A stretch of DNA of 58,934 bases from Klebsormidium nitens (GCA_000708835.1 DF237470.1:5866-64799); one strand, 5' to 3'. Positions 14,301 through 27,063 are shown, numbered from the stretch's first letter. Notes: generated from the letters alone by a model not told the origin. Numbers and translations: made by a program.

Positions 14301-17300
14301 TCCACTCTTTGGTGGAAAGAAGCCTGGCTACAAACGCGCAATCCCTGGCTTCCCTACAAAGTCGGCCTACGGAGCCCGGAATCACGTGATTCCAGATCTG
14401 GCAGCCAGATCGCTTTCCCGAGGCTTGCCTTTGCGAGAATCTAGTTGTAGAGTGTCTGCAGTGGCCGAGTTGCCATTCGTGGAGTCTGAAGGGTACCGCT
14501 TGAAGCTTGTGTAAAGCTGATGCAAGAATCAAATCCTCATAAGAGATTGAAAGAGCGATGCGTAGCGACATACCGTCAGCTCTCCACCCAGGCTAATCTG
14601 GCCGTTCTCGTCTGTTTCGTTGACGAGGTGCTTGTTGCCTCCCATCTCAAACCCGTCCAAGTCGATCGTGAGCTCCGTCCCCTTTTCCAGGGGGTTGCCG
14701 AACTGCAGAAAAGATCTCGTAGCTTAAGTTAGATATGTACGAATTGATGCTAAAATAGCAAGCGGTAGGCACAAGGTACATCGCTCCGGTTTCAAAAGCG
14801 GCAAAGATCTTCAATTGTCCTGTCGAGCTTTTCATGAATGACTTGAAGCTTTGCTGAAGAGTCTACATAGGTTGAGTCTCTAAACGGCACGTCGTCAGCT
14901 TGTGAGGTCGGCCTATCTAATACCGATGCTGGGTATACAATCGACGCAAAAGCCAACCACCTGAAGAAGCTGTTTGAATGAGATGTATAGCACGCAGAAT
15001 AAGCTCTGCTCGGCAGATCACGGAAATATGTGCATTTACGGAAGAGCGCGCAGTCTCTATAATGAGTGAACGTTACAGAATAGATTACCTGGTCTCGGAA
15101 GGTCATCACAAACGAGTCGAAGACTTGGTCCGGTCGCAGAACAGTGGTGCCGTCCAAGGGCGGGTTGCTCTGCAACGAACACCTCTCCGCGTAACCAGGA
15201 CCAGAATGCACTGCGAGTGAGAAGGAGTGGGTAAGAGAACGATTATGCGCCTGCAAGGCGATCCAAGGAGAGAGTGCTTCGTGGCGCCTTTCGGCGCCTT
15301 GAGGATGGTATTCAAGGATGGCTGACTTTAGCATAGTTTTTTCACGTAAGAAGATACGCGGACGGCAGAAAGACATGGGTCAGCCTGACTATGAAGCACT
15401 ATCAATATGTGGAGCTTCCTGAAAGGCTCCAGTTGTGCCAAACCACGAGCCTTACGAGATTTCCAAGGGCAAAGGCGAAAGACTGTCAACAGTTGCGCGC
15501 TAATAGAAGTGCTGTGGAATTTTGCTCTCGAAACCGAGCACTGCGCGAACACCACAGTTCTCAGGTTAAAGCAAGCATAATGACCACATGTACGAGCCAG
15601 ATTAAGAGTGCCCACTTGAGCTCTTACTCACATGTTAGGAAGATCTCGGCTTTATTGCGGTCCGCCGTCTCTTCCGACACGTCACTGACTACGTGCCGGA
15701 ACACCGGCGCGTCTGACGCCGGCATCAGCCGCAGGCAAACCTCCCGCAGCTCCGGTGTGAGTGCTGACGTTAGGATGATGTCAGCCACTTCCAGCTCCAT
15801 GCCATCGTCCGACACGCTTGATTCGCCGTGTTTGAGATTGATCCTGTCGGCTTCGATTGCCGAGTAAGGAGGCAATGCTGCGAAGAACTTGTGCCGGAGG
15901 GGAAGAGGAGCATCAAACGCTTTCCGATTCCTGGCAAGAAGCAAAAGCTGGTTAGAGGAGGGCCCGACCACCAAACGAAATCGAAGTCGAAGCAGGTTTC
16001 GATTAGACCCCTGAGGGGAGTGCAAACCCGTGAATCCCGTTCAGATTTAGGGACCTCGACTAAATTTGGTGCCGAGCAGATGCCAAACTCTGCAGAGAAA
16101 CCAAGGGAAAAGGATGCTCGCAACAAATGGTCAAACTCAGACGTGCCATCAAGGTCAGCAGTCTGCTAGCCTAGATTGACACCAGCCGACGTATCTGAAT
16201 TGTCCCGCTGATTTACTAAGCCAGCATCAGATTTTTCCGAGGAGGATCAACACTCACCCCAGTTTGTCTTCTTGTCGCACCCGCAGATTGAACGGTATCC
16301 CAAGCCGGACTGGCAGAGCATCGTCAGAACTGGTTGCTTCGGCAAGCCACCACTTGGCCACCGTGTCGCGCGGTCGAACCGTGATGGTCCGGACGAGCGG
16401 TTTTACAGGAGGGTCGTGTTGGCCGCTCTGGAGAGATAAACGACCAAGCCAATGAGGCAAGACTAGAAACTCCTTGAAGCACGGCACGGACACTAAAAAA
16501 CGATGAGCCAGGGTGAAAGCCGACGTCTTCGCAGAAGGGAGCCAACAAAGGGGGGCGAAAGATAGACGAAGGTGCAAAACGACTTAGGCGGACTTTGGAC
16601 GACTGAAACGAAGATGGAACTAAAAGGATGTCATCAGGCCGCACAATTGGATGCAAAAACAAAGAGGGTCTGAGGACGGAGAACGAAAAGGAGGGAATGG
16701 CCGACAAGAAGGGAAGAGCAGCTTTGGACCAGAAGTAGAAGGCAGTGCGACAAAACATGTAAGGAATACTGACAAAAGGGAGCGGAACAGACTCGAACTT
16801 GGAAGAGATCGAGGACCGGGCAAAGATGGGGCGCAATTACAACGGCTATAAATACAAGGAAGGGGTGCACTCTGACACCCGAACGAAAGGCTACATGACA
16901 GCTTACCACCACGAAAGTGAACCTGTAGGTTCCGGCTTCCCACAAGTAGGGCTTGCCCTTGACCGTGGGGAATGTGAAGAAGTACGTGGGGCCTTTGATC
17001 TTGGTTTGGCTTTCCAACCACACCGCAGCCTCTTTGTGACTGTACTCGCCCACCTCTCCGGCCGTGCTCGTGAATTGCACATCGAGTCGGACCTACAAAT
17101 GAACGATGTGAAAGGTCAGTATCGTGCGCGTGCGTGTTTGGCATAGGCAGAGTGAAAGACCGCAGATGTGAATTGTCCGACCAGTCTCGGGTTCCTGACA
17201 CTCCTACTCTTCGCCGTTGAGCAAAGGACTAAGAGACCTTGAACGAAATGACCAGCATTTGTGGGATCTGATTGCCGATTGCGACTCTTTTGAGGGATTG

Positions 17301-20300
17301 CCCAGAATTAGATTTCGTCGAACTTGTCCTTGTCAAAACCTGCAGTAAAGCAAGAGAATTCTGGATTTTGGATTATGTGAACTTTGTTGTTACAATCAGC
17401 GCAACCTAAGAACTATCAAGTCCCCGCTAGTAAACCAAGCTGACTAGTACGAATGATCTGTGGATCTCTTACCTCAAGTCGTTTCTGGACAATGTTGCAT
17501 TTAGCGAGCCGTCCGCCCTTCGACTCTACTCGTGGCCGCACGAGAACGCCAGCGTTGGGAAGCTTCTCGCCCGCTTGGAGCTCGGCACCATCGTGAGGAA
17601 ACGCCTGCTAGAGCAGGAATACTGACGTCAATGTAGGTGTTAGCTGAAGGGGGACTCCTGAAGCGAAGTACTTAGAATCGCCGTTCTCCTGATCAACCAG
17701 ATGGAGAACTTTCTGGCAACAAGCATTTTCCGCAACAGGGGCAACTCAGAGTACCCGGCACCTCTCCAAAAGATGCTTGACACAGGTCAAAGAACGAGGA
17801 GTTTATAGGCATCCAGTAGGACTGTACAGAGTTGGAAAAATTCAGCTATGTGCTTCTTGCTTCAAATAAGTGACTTTGGACTGAGGACAAAGGAATGAGG
17901 ACGAGACAGCGAAATGCTATTTTCACAGAAAACCGTCTCAGGTCCACGCATGTGATATAGACAACGGCCGCGTCTCAAAGTGACTGGCGGGGTTTACACA
18001 GTCTTCGCCAATCCGATTCGTGCCTAAAAGCAGAGAAGGTGTTCAAGAATCGCAAGCCGGTAATTTAAGGTATGTAGAATGCTGCAACGCCCATTTTGAT
18101 AAAACAGCAAGCTTCGCACCTTTTCGCCAGCCCCGGCCGCCTCCTCCTCGTTCAGAATGTCCACGTAACCTGGCAGACTTGCCTCCTCGTCGCGAATCAT
18201 CTTCGCCCAGTCTGCCGGGTTCACGCGGACAATCTGCGCGGCAACCAGAGCGTTCATGCCGTTTTCGCCAGCTCGAAGTGCTTACACGCAGAGCGAGAAA
18301 CCCGCAGAGGAATCTTGCAATCCAAGGGCGCAAGGGGCTTCGACATAAGCGATGATTATCACTTGGAACGAGCAGAAGGCAGGTTGAGAAAGGGCATAAG
18401 CCTACGAGTATTGCGGCAAAAGTTTGGTGTCTGCAATAATTGCTTACGTCTTGAAGGATGATCCGATTCACGTGCGCAATCTCGCAGCCCGTTCCCAGGC
18501 GGAATCTGGGGAACTCGCCCCTCTCGGTCAGGACGCTCGACCGGCATCTGTCAGGTTGGCTTCGATCGTGGGGGCGGTAGACGAACCTGCCACAATCCAG
18601 AAATCCAGTTTTCAATTTAGCAGCTCAAAAGAAGTCCAAGCTCGCGGCAGCTATGCTAAGACTTGGGCAGCTTGCTTGAAACAGAAGTTGTGCTTCGCAA
18701 TTTCCGGCCGATATTCACATGCTGAGAACGAAGAGCCCCGCCGACTTGGTAGTTGTCCGCACTACTCCGGGAGCGCAGCGAGTGTTTGATGACAGCCTGC
18801 TGGCATCCAAGCTTGCCGCTACCAAAAGAACGACCACCCTTACTTGGGGTAGCCGTTGACACAGCCACGATCTACCTCATTCCGAAAAAGACACCTACGA
18901 CAAGGTGCCGTCTGACACGTTGGTATGCCCAGCATCCATTCAAGCAAGATAACGCTTACACTGAAAAGGAGTCGTTTGCATCAACGCAGCATCATGACGA
19001 CGTGCGTCAAAGAACCCTCGAATAAGCGAGCGTTCCACCAAAGTTCCAAACAAGGACGCTTCGAGCTTACCGGATGTCAGCGGGCGATTCATCCATCCCC
19101 GGGTACAGGAACCACTCGATGGTCGCAAAACGGCCCTTGGCCATCTTCACTCGGAGCTGTTGAGAGCCGTCCGATGCTGACGCCTCCCAGGTTCCCGGCT
19201 TGCCGTCGATGGGAATCTGGGCCCGTCTAAGGAACGTCACCATCTCGAGGTCGATGCCCCCAAGAGAAGTGCGGAGCTGGTCGTCGCAGAGCACGAGCAC
19301 CTTGCTCTCCTGGTCGCACTTAACCTGTACATCAAGAGCGAAAAGTTGCGGGGAATCCCTTGGATGGTCCAAGCATGCTTTTGTAAGCACGACCTATCTT
19401 GGAACACTTTCGCGGAACGTGTCGAGCTACGAAACCAACTTCGCGCTTTCTTTCCGATTTTCACCGATAACTGAAACGGGAGGATTACAAAGCAATGGCG
19501 AGAAAGCACCAGCAGGACCTTGTCACTGAAAAGCGGAGAAGTATTGCCAGCGACATATGAAAGCCGTCATCTCACAAGATCCACTTGATCCACTTGTGAA
19601 ACATTTTGGAGCATTTGAATTTCAACGTCATCTGCAGAGCTTGCTACAAAGGGCGTGATCGAATGGTTGTGAGCGCTGGCGGTTAACAAGCAAAAGTGCA
19701 ATTTTCCTTGACGCGGGTATGTCTGCGACACTGAAGCATGGTTTTGAGGACGCTGCAATAATCAAGGGGGTCCACTAGAGACCAACGTCCTTATCACTCC
19801 GTGACCAAGAATAGGTTTCACAGACGCATGATTGCGTCATCGTACGCCATGCTCACCTCATCGTCCAGCAGCCTGTGCTGATTGAACACCCAGTTGCGGT
19901 ACTGCTCCGCCAACTTGCCGACGTTCGTCACTTCGTCCCACCTCGGCCCACTTCGCCCTGACGTCAGCACTCGGATCTTCACTTTCACGCCCTTTGCCGT
20001 GCTCTTCGCAACCACTTCGTCTTTCTCGCCGAGCATCATCAGGGCCCTGTTGAACGGCTTGTCGACCGCGAGCGCCGTCTTCGTCTCGGAGGGGGTGAAG
20101 CCTCCGTCCAGGTAGACGATGCCTCTCACCCGGTTCATAGCCTGCGACCAGAAATGAGCCGGGCCTTTGTTCATAAAGTGGTCATATTTGTATCCTTAAT
20201 AATGCCGCATCGGCCCCAAGGGTGCGTACCGACCCTAGGAACCCACTTTGGACATAATGACATTCTTGGTTGCTCGGACCGACGGCTGAAACTTAATCCG

Positions 20301-23300
20301 TTTCAAAGGTGCGGAGGGCGCTGTACTATACTGTACGCACAGACCCTATAAACTTTTTCGGGGTCGGGCCCACCCTAGAATGGTTGCGATCCCGAACTTT
20401 AGGATGGAATTTCCGCCTTAAGGGTGGAAGATCCACCTTAAGGGTCTCAATTCCGACCCCAAGGGACGTCGCGATCTCAAATGTGACCACCCTAAAAGAT
20501 GCACCTCAACTTTAGTAGGGATAATCGAGCAGATTGCCGTGTTCTTTTGACGTTTGGAGATGCTTCAGGCATTCTGCAAACACGACTCGACGCAAGAACG
20601 GTGAGACATGCGCCAGTCTAGCCTCTGAAATGATTTGACTAGACAGGACTGAGATCGGCGCGCGTCACCTGAGGCATTCAATCTGTGACTTTCTCAGCCA
20701 TATTTAGGCCCTGGCAGTACTTGAAGCACCTCGCTTGACCAGAGTTGCCTCGACAAACCTGAGCGGCTTTTCCCAGAATTGTCGCACATTTGTGTTGGGC
20801 TGCACCTATATCTGCGGCGTTTCAAAAATCGGGTTTTCCAACCAGACAGAGTCGTTACACTCGGAGGGGGCAGATGGACAATGTAACATACCGTGGGTGG
20901 CGGTTCCTTGGCCTTTTGAGCTTGTGTCGCGCGTGGGGGCAGACTTTGGAAGGGCAGACCGGGAAAACCTAGGTTGGCATCAGGCAGCCACCGGGCCATC
21001 CAGCAAAAGGCAGTTCGCCAAGCGGTGCTGAACGTGACGCCTGCCAAAAGTCGGAACCGTCGAAGTCAGGAACATTATAGAAATAGACTCGCAGGGTTGT
21101 TCCGGTCAGAAGCTGGATTTACTTTTATGACCAAAGTCAGGCAGTAGCCGGACATTTGAGAGGTTGCAGCGCGATTTTTGATTGGAAAACCTAAGTCTGG
21201 TTATCGAGCCAAATTAGCGATTTAAGCCTTCCTGTGGCTACAGCAGCACGCTTTCGCGGACGGAGAGGAGGAGATTGAGCGAGACGAGCAAACCTTGTTT
21301 GTCTTCTCCCAGCACCTCTGTATGACGCGAAGTGTTTGGAGGTTGCTAACATGCCGCATCAAAAATATAACTTTCTAAGTGCTTCTCACGAAGACCTCCA
21401 AAGAAATGGGAAATGACATTCGCCTCAAAGTAAGAAAAGTAGCAATGTGATGAACAGGGAACAGGAAAAGGCTTGCATTTCAATTGCTTCACATCTGAAG
21501 CTGCATTCCAATATGCTGATCGGCTGCGCATATATCCCAAAGTACGGTCCAGCAAGCAATCCTGAAACAAGCAGCTCTCGCACGCCAGCGGTCAACTCTG
21601 ACATTTAATGCAACATTCGCTTCTTTAGGCAGCCGTCCTCTGGTCAAACGGAGCGCTCTAGCAGAGTTCACCTGGATTTGGATTCGCCTCTAGGGTCGAC
21701 TCGAGCTGCTCCTCCCCGTCCGCAAACGGCAGGTAGAAGAGCTCCAGTCGGGCACGTGCCCTGGTCGGCTCCATGCTGTGTCCGGTGCTGGTGCTGGCCG
21801 CGGCCGGATTGCTCGAGGCGGAGAGAGCGGGCTTGCTGAACTCCAGGTCAACAATAAGCGGGCCTCCCCTGCAGGACACCAAACCCCGTCAGACTCTTAG
21901 TCGCGGCATATAGCGAGAAGAGAGCAGGGAGTGCTAGAAAGTGAGATTATCCGGAACGGTGGCTGCTACGATGTAGAGTGTCCAATGCGAGCCTTTGGCT
22001 TCTGTTGAGGCGCTGAGACAACAGGAAGTATTCAATGGTGAACCAGGTTTATCTTGAGTTGCCTTTCAGTAAGCCAAAGAGACGTTTTTTCGTGTCGCTT
22101 GCAATAGTCAATGGCTCAATTGCAACATAGTACCATGCCTGCTAATACTATCGTACGTGAACAAACTGCCGCTTGCAAAGACTCAACCGAACCTTAGAAG
22201 AAAGGGGATCAGAAGCGCGCGAGTGCGCGAGCCTTGCAGATCGAAGTGAGGCAGTCAGCATGAGCTCACTTTTCTTGGAAGTTGCCAAGCGCCACGGTCC
22301 TCTGGATTTCGCTATCCCACTCGTCGTTCAATTCTCCCCCGTCAATGGAGATGCTCACGGGCCCTTGTTCACGTTGATCGGGTCTGACTTCGGCAGCTTC
22401 GTTTGTGGGGAGAAGATACTTGTGGTACACGTCCTTCATAAAGGTGCGCAATCTGGCGCTGTCGTATGTGCACGCCTCTGCGTTCAGCTTGGTAATGGTC
22501 ACCTGCAAAGAATTGCTCATCCTTATCTTATCTTACCATCAATTTTATCTTCATCGCTTGTCGTTGTGAGAAGCAGAGCATGCAGCATTACCTTGCTCAC
22601 AAAAAAAGGGTCTTCCAAGTGGTTTAGAAGTTTTGTTTTGGCAGGCAAGTGGCTCCAATTAGAAGTCGTTAGGTCAAGCCCCCATTTTCACGGCTGCTCT
22701 CATTTCTTCGAAGCAATGCGGACCAGCCATCCTTCCCTGGCGCACGCGCACGTCTTCCATCCTACACTAGCAAAAGTACAAAAGTACAGGACGTTCTGAG
22801 GAAGCTGGGAGGTCATCGTCCGTCCAAAGAGGTTTGATCAACAGGGTCAAATTCCAGAAGAGGATCAACATTCTGATGTTGGCAGTTGCACGCTTTGTTT
22901 CGAGGCCATTTTCAAGAAGCAACTCAAAGAATTCCACGTCAAAGAACTCACCCGCGTGAACCCCTTGTACGGAACCTGAGACGGATCCGGATCGCTGTTG
23001 ACGCTGCCGGCGGCCTGCCACTGCGACTCCTCGAGCTTGTCCATGTCTAGTTTCAGCTCGGTGACTTGCTTCGCCCCTCGCTTTTTGGATTGAACGGTGG
23101 CCGCTCTGCCGAGGTGGAAGCACGCTGCTTTGGCCCCCACCCCGAACTTGCCGATGTAGGGGAGCCGGAAGGGTGGGGGCACCTTGGTGCTGAGATCGTG
23201 CACGTTGACGTTGCGGGAATCGCCGACGGTTCCCCTGCAATAACCAGAAGAAAGAGGGTATTGTTTCGAGTAGACATGCCATGTTACGAAACAAGTCAGG

Positions 23301-26300
23301 ATCTTCAGATAACGAGCGCAGACACGTTGCGGTCAGAGAAACTTCAAGCTCGGGTTCTTCGAGACGGTAGAAGAAGTTTCGAACTTGGTTCGGGCACAAT
23401 AGCTAATTCAATCCTCAAAACAGATTTGAGTCACCAGTTCTCAGTTAGCAAGTCGTTTTCCAATTGGAAATGAACGACGTAGTCGTCAGTCTGGGATCAG
23501 TTGGCCGACTTTCCGGAAGAGATGCTTTGAGGAGCTCGGATGAAGGGATATCGGAAGAACGCTTCCTCGTTAAGATCGTTTAGCGATCTGCGTGTTTGCC
23601 GAAGCACTCAAAACGTGCCAAACCGTTGCTGCATCTTGTCATTGTCACTGCAAGCTGCGCCTTACCAGGAGTTGATCTCTTGCTCGTCCATGCCACAGCC
23701 GCTGTCCGTGATCTCGACCGACGCGTCTGTGATCTTGATGCTGCGACAAGCATGCGTTCTTATCAGAATGCATTCGGATTGCTTCTTTGAGTGACCTCCG
23801 AGCAACACACGAGAACGGATAGAATAAGACAACGCATAGAAATACATCACGAGCTGAGTGCCTCGTCGAAGCTCTTGCAATAGAGACCTGGAGATCCATA
23901 GTTGCATCACTCTCGGGGTGCTTTCCACAGGCTCCCACATCTAAGGAAAGACGAAGACTTGCAACCAGTCATGCTCACCTGATCCTCCGGTGAGTATCGA
24001 GTGGTTCCATCCAGATCGCTTGGAGGCAGTTGTCCTGCAGAAAGATGCAGATTCCACATCTGAGCAGAGTCGAGCCTCTTCTCGCATTGAGAAGGGAGTC
24101 ACAAGCCCGCACAAGCCTCGGGTTCATTGGCCAAGTATCCTTGCTAAGCTGCAGCTTTCTTCCACTTTCGAACCAAGGAACGTCAAGCCGGCAGAGGACC
24201 AGGTCATTAGAAGAGGGGAGCCCTTGAAAAGACGCAGCTTCGCACAGCCTTGCACAATCTCGAGCAGAAAGAACAAACCCATCCTCAATGATTCTTGTAA
24301 CCGACAAATTCTGAATTTCTTACCACGAGCTCAGCAACTGCTGTGTAGAAGGTATACTGGGTGGAAGACCTAGTGAGCACTCCGGCTTTGGGGACCAGGT
24401 TGTACATGGTGTCAAACTTCATGCCGTCAGGATGCCCTCGATCGCTCTGCAAACACCAAAGAGGCAATTTAAGAAGATGCTGTGACTGTCATGACCAGCA
24501 GATACTCTTCCAGCAGAGTTGGAAACAGTTGATTGAAGGGAACAGATGACGTAATCATGTGCCAAAGATCGATGGCAGCTACTGGGCTGGCAGAGGTGGC
24601 AATTCGTCCGCCAGAAAGCGCCTGCTGCAACAACAGTACTGTTTCATATGGCAACCTGACTTGATAATGTCTTCTTTTTCTTTACATGTGAAGAGAGCCT
24701 CTCGTTCATTTGAGACGAGTGACAAGAAAAAAGAAGTTCTTGAATGTCCTGTTAGCATCTGAAGGACAACTTCAGAAGGTGGGACTACTAGAACTGTAAT
24801 CAGATAAATACAGTCTACTCAAATCTTTGACAAGACAATGCCCTCTTTGCCGCATATTTCACTAAGGCAATGCAACTGCAACATGCACGACAAGGGAGCA
24901 CATGCCTGCAAATAGCAAAAAACGGGCTCCAACTCTGGGGAATCCTCAGGCTCAATGCATGCACTGAGGATGTGAGTGGTTGTCCGAGCCTTGCGATGAC
25001 GTCCTTAGAAACTTGTCCTGCCCTGCCTGGTCCAAAACCTTCATGCATCAATGTAAAGAGTGGACGGCACTCACCTCCCGAAAAATCCTGAACTTGGCGT
25101 CTGATGGCAGGACCTCCTCAGCCAACCGCGTGTCTGTCAACCTGCCCTTGTAGTCCTCCAACCAAACAGCTCCCTGATTTGGTTCCACGCACGAGGGCCA
25201 CTCGACGCCCAAACTCCGAGCGACCGACTACAAAAGGTGGGAAATGTTTCTATGTGGAACCAGAAGGTATGTGAAGACAGAAGGAACAATTGTTGTACAG
25301 AAAACTGAATGAGCGCACTTTCAGCCATTTCTGCTTTCCCTTTGACATACTGTTTTGTGTCTTGGGAGGCCATTACAAGTGAATTGCACATTCCAGTACC
25401 ACCCCTTACCAGTGAGGCAGAGTGGAGTCATCGTTAGCCTTGGCTGAAAGAAAAGTGCCCCTAGAACTTTATGGTTGCTCTCGCTTTGAGAAGCTTCTTT
25501 CGCACAGCATCCTGGTGAAAGTTGAAACTCCAGACAATAGTGCCTGATTTTCAGCAGAACAAATTTTATCAAGCTTGAGATGGTCTTTTGTCAGCTTGGC
25601 CTCCCCATCATTGGTGGTTGCATATGATTTACAGGGTCACAGGCATGCTTGCTTGAACCTTTTGCCAGAAAGCTTGCTTCATAGAGTCACCACCTCACCG
25701 TGCCCTCATAAAGCTTGGATGCCCCAGGATCCCATGCAAGAACCTCTCAAGAATACAGAAAGAAAAAGAGAACTCAATTCACTGAGAGTTTCCTCATATC
25801 AAAGAACAGGCACAGCATTCTGATATGCCTGATTCCAAGCAACACATCTTACCAGGCTTGAAATGTTCCTTTGTCAGCTTGGCTTCCCCATCACCATTGG
25901 TTGCATGAGTTACACAATCACAGGCACTCACTACTTTCCTTAAACGCTGAGTGCCCCCAGCACACAACGTCAAATCCGTAGAAAACCCCTTGGAATCACG
26001 ACAGAAGAAAGGAATTGGACTTAATTTACCTCAACAATGTGCAGAAAGGCTTTTACAGTCTTGGCCTCATCCAGCAGCTCCATTTCCACCTTCACGTCCC
26101 CACGATTTCGGCTCTGCAGAATGGTCACACACGCTGCCGTCCTTTTCTCCAATCCCGCCCCCTTGCGGCGCTGATTCCCCCGCCTTGCTGATGGAGACAA
26201 GCCTGACTTGTCTGAAAGTGCGTCATGGTATGATGTTGCAACTGAAGCAGAACTGCCTAAGTCAGCTGCTGCAGGAGTCCCTAGGCTCAGCCTAGCTGCG

Positions 26301-26419
26301 CGCTGCCTCTGCGCAGGGGTGGAGAGACTAGGATCGCCGCCGGGCTCTTGTGTGAGGTCAAGCACCGGCGGCTGCGCAGCGCCGCCTGAAGTGGCTTTCT
26401 CTGCGTCTCTAGTCGACAT
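2600..26419 (-). CDS. GMI1: GMI1/SMCHD1-like GHKL ATPase with SMC hinge domain
   Basis: This is one spliced gene of at least 34 exons, from ATG at 26417-26419 to TGA at 2600-2602, giving about 2,350 residues. The order is an N-terminal region, a GHKL ATPase, a long beta-rich middle region, a coiled coil, an SMC-type hinge and a C-terminal coil. That order matches the plant GMI1 and animal SMCHD1 family of chromatin proteins, which act in DNA repair (plant GMI1) or gene silencing (SMCHD1). All three ATP-binding motifs are intact, so it is probably an active nuclear ATPase. It is longer than the roughly 1,600-residue plant GMI1 I recall. Reading phases agree across all junctions except exon 2 to exon 3. 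Exon 1 is 26030-26419 and exon 2 is 25853-25946; the rest are listed in the block entries. The gene name rests on remembered similarity. Confidence 0.85.
11457..11490 (-). pseudogene. Decayed copy of the 5' edge of GMI1-like exon 24
   Basis: About 110 bases upstream of exon 24, in transcript order, the intron carries a near copy of the exon's first bases. The copy reads EIAQVGVQ where the real exon reads EIAPVGAQ, and then meets a stop. It is preceded by an AG, so a potential acceptor is kept. No usable exon follows it. Confidence 0.6.
20185..20520. repeat. Palindromic minisatellite-like stretch in intron 10 of the GMI1-like gene
   Basis: The stretch holds repeated short units around CCTTAAGGGTGG and ACCCTTAAGG, at about 20-25 base spacing, many of them self-complementary. 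Ends near 20190 (TATCCTTAATAA) and 20515 (TTTAGTAGGGATA) are weakly inverted, so it could be an old MITE. No coding frame was found. Confidence 0.4.
21672..25227 (-). other. GMI1: ATPase-coding exons 3-9 of the GMI1-like gene
   Basis: Exons, high to low: 25075-25227, 24324-24446, 23979-24034, 23666-23740, 22952-23234, 22270-22502 and 21672-21868. The junction of exons 4 and 5 writes AELVDNCLQAIW, the GHKL N-box with the catalytic Glu and the metal-binding Asp-Asn. Exon 6 carries ITDSGCGMD, the DxGxG motif. Exon 7 carries GKFGVGAKAA, the GxGxK lid motif. No key residue is missing. Phases run 0/0/2/2/0/2/1 at the exon ends and each join stays open. The start of exon 3 is uncertain: the first AG (exon from 25227) breaks the frame with exon 2, while a later AG (exon from 25213) fits if a small exon at 25410-25443 is included. 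Confidence 0.85.
25410..25443 (-). other. Candidate 34-nt microexon between GMI1-like exons 2 and 3
   Basis: On the minus strand a pyrimidine-rich tract ending in TTTCAG precedes 34 bases, which are followed by GTAAGG. Its length and phase convert the phase left by exon 2 into the one needed by an exon 3 starting at 25213. With it, the summed coding length is a multiple of three. This is inference; no homology supports the 11 residues it would add. Confidence 0.35.
25564..25655 (-). pseudogene. Decayed copy of GMI1-like exon 2
   Basis: This segment matches exon 2 (25853-25946), most clearly around GGGGAGGCCAAGCTGACAAA. It contains in-frame stops, and the donor GTAAGA of the real exon has become ATAAAA. 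It lies 285 bases downstream in transcript order, inside the following intron. It looks like a tandem exon duplication that has lost function. Confidence 0.6.
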
Positions 26420-27050
26420 GCTTGTTATGAGGTTTCACCACTTAGAGCAACTACGCAGTCACTCTGGCTCTCAAATTGTCCAAAAAATGGGGCTCAATGC
26501 TGCTGCAACCATCAAAAGAGTCGCCACCACCACATCAATCTCTCGCCACCACCTTTGCTACGTTGCAGCTTGAGGAGCCACGTGACGCACTACCCTCCGC
26601 TAGCGACAAGGACGTCTGCTGGGATAAGCTGCATTCCAGCTGGTCTTCGCCACATTTGTCGTCCTTCATGTTGATCAGCTCATCAGCGTCAAGCAGAGAA
26701 CTTCTGTCAACAAGTGAGAAGTGGACATTCCAAGACTCAAGAGTTCACTTTGAACAAGGAACGTGAAGCGTTGAAGCGCAGGCTCCCGTCCACATTCGCG
26801 CCCAGTAATAAGAAAGGAATCACAATTGCCACAGCTTCTGACCACGTGGATTTTGCAGCGGTACCTGCAGACGGATACACCTTAAAGAGTGTCGCCGAGA
26901 AATTAGCCATGCGGTAAGGGATACCGATTAAATTTAGCGACTTCGAATGAAGGATCTGGGCCATATGGTCGCCGAAGCAGCCACACGGTCTCACATCCTG
27001 CAGGCTCGTCGCGGCAGTCGTCATGGCGGCATTGCATGGGTTGCGCCGTT

Positions 27051-27063
27051 CTTCAACTTCAAG
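27051..27063. promoter_or_regulatory. CTT(N)7AAG motif (SOG1-type)
   Basis: The bases CTTCAACTTCAAG fit the palindromic consensus bound by the plant DNA-damage factor SOG1. It lies about 630 bases upstream of the GMI1-like start. GMI1 of Arabidopsis is known for induction by DNA damage, which makes the site tempting. A six-base constraint occurs by chance about once in 4 kb, so the support is weak. Confidence 0.25.

Larger units (their letters stand above)
8960..21040 (-). other. GMI1: Middle-region exons 10-26 of the GMI1-like gene
   Basis: Exons, high to low: 20892-21040, 19857-20141, 19071-19324, 18448-18586, 18120-18233, 17473-17604, 16907-17092, 16258-16427, 15632-15930, 15089-15210, 14574-14702, 13671-14054, 13013-13159, 12150-12542, 11012-11347, 10111-10327 and 8960-9594. 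Exons 10-11 complete the transducer part of the ATPase (MARWLPDAN, then a block around FTPSETKTALAVDKPF). Exons 16-20 align by eye with the beta-rich, Ig-like stretch of plant homologues (EAGTYRFTFVV; FGNPLEKG). Exon 25 is charged and contains a likely bipartite nuclear signal (AKRARTKDSVKKEK). Exon 14 is placed at the CAG before IVRVNPADW because this keeps the frame and nearer AGs do not. Long plus-strand open frames over this block are antisense shadows. Confidence 0.8.

Noticed and set aside
22173-22799. 208-codon plus-strand open frame
   Set aside because: Antisense to ATPase exon 8 and the intron beside it; no recognisable motif.
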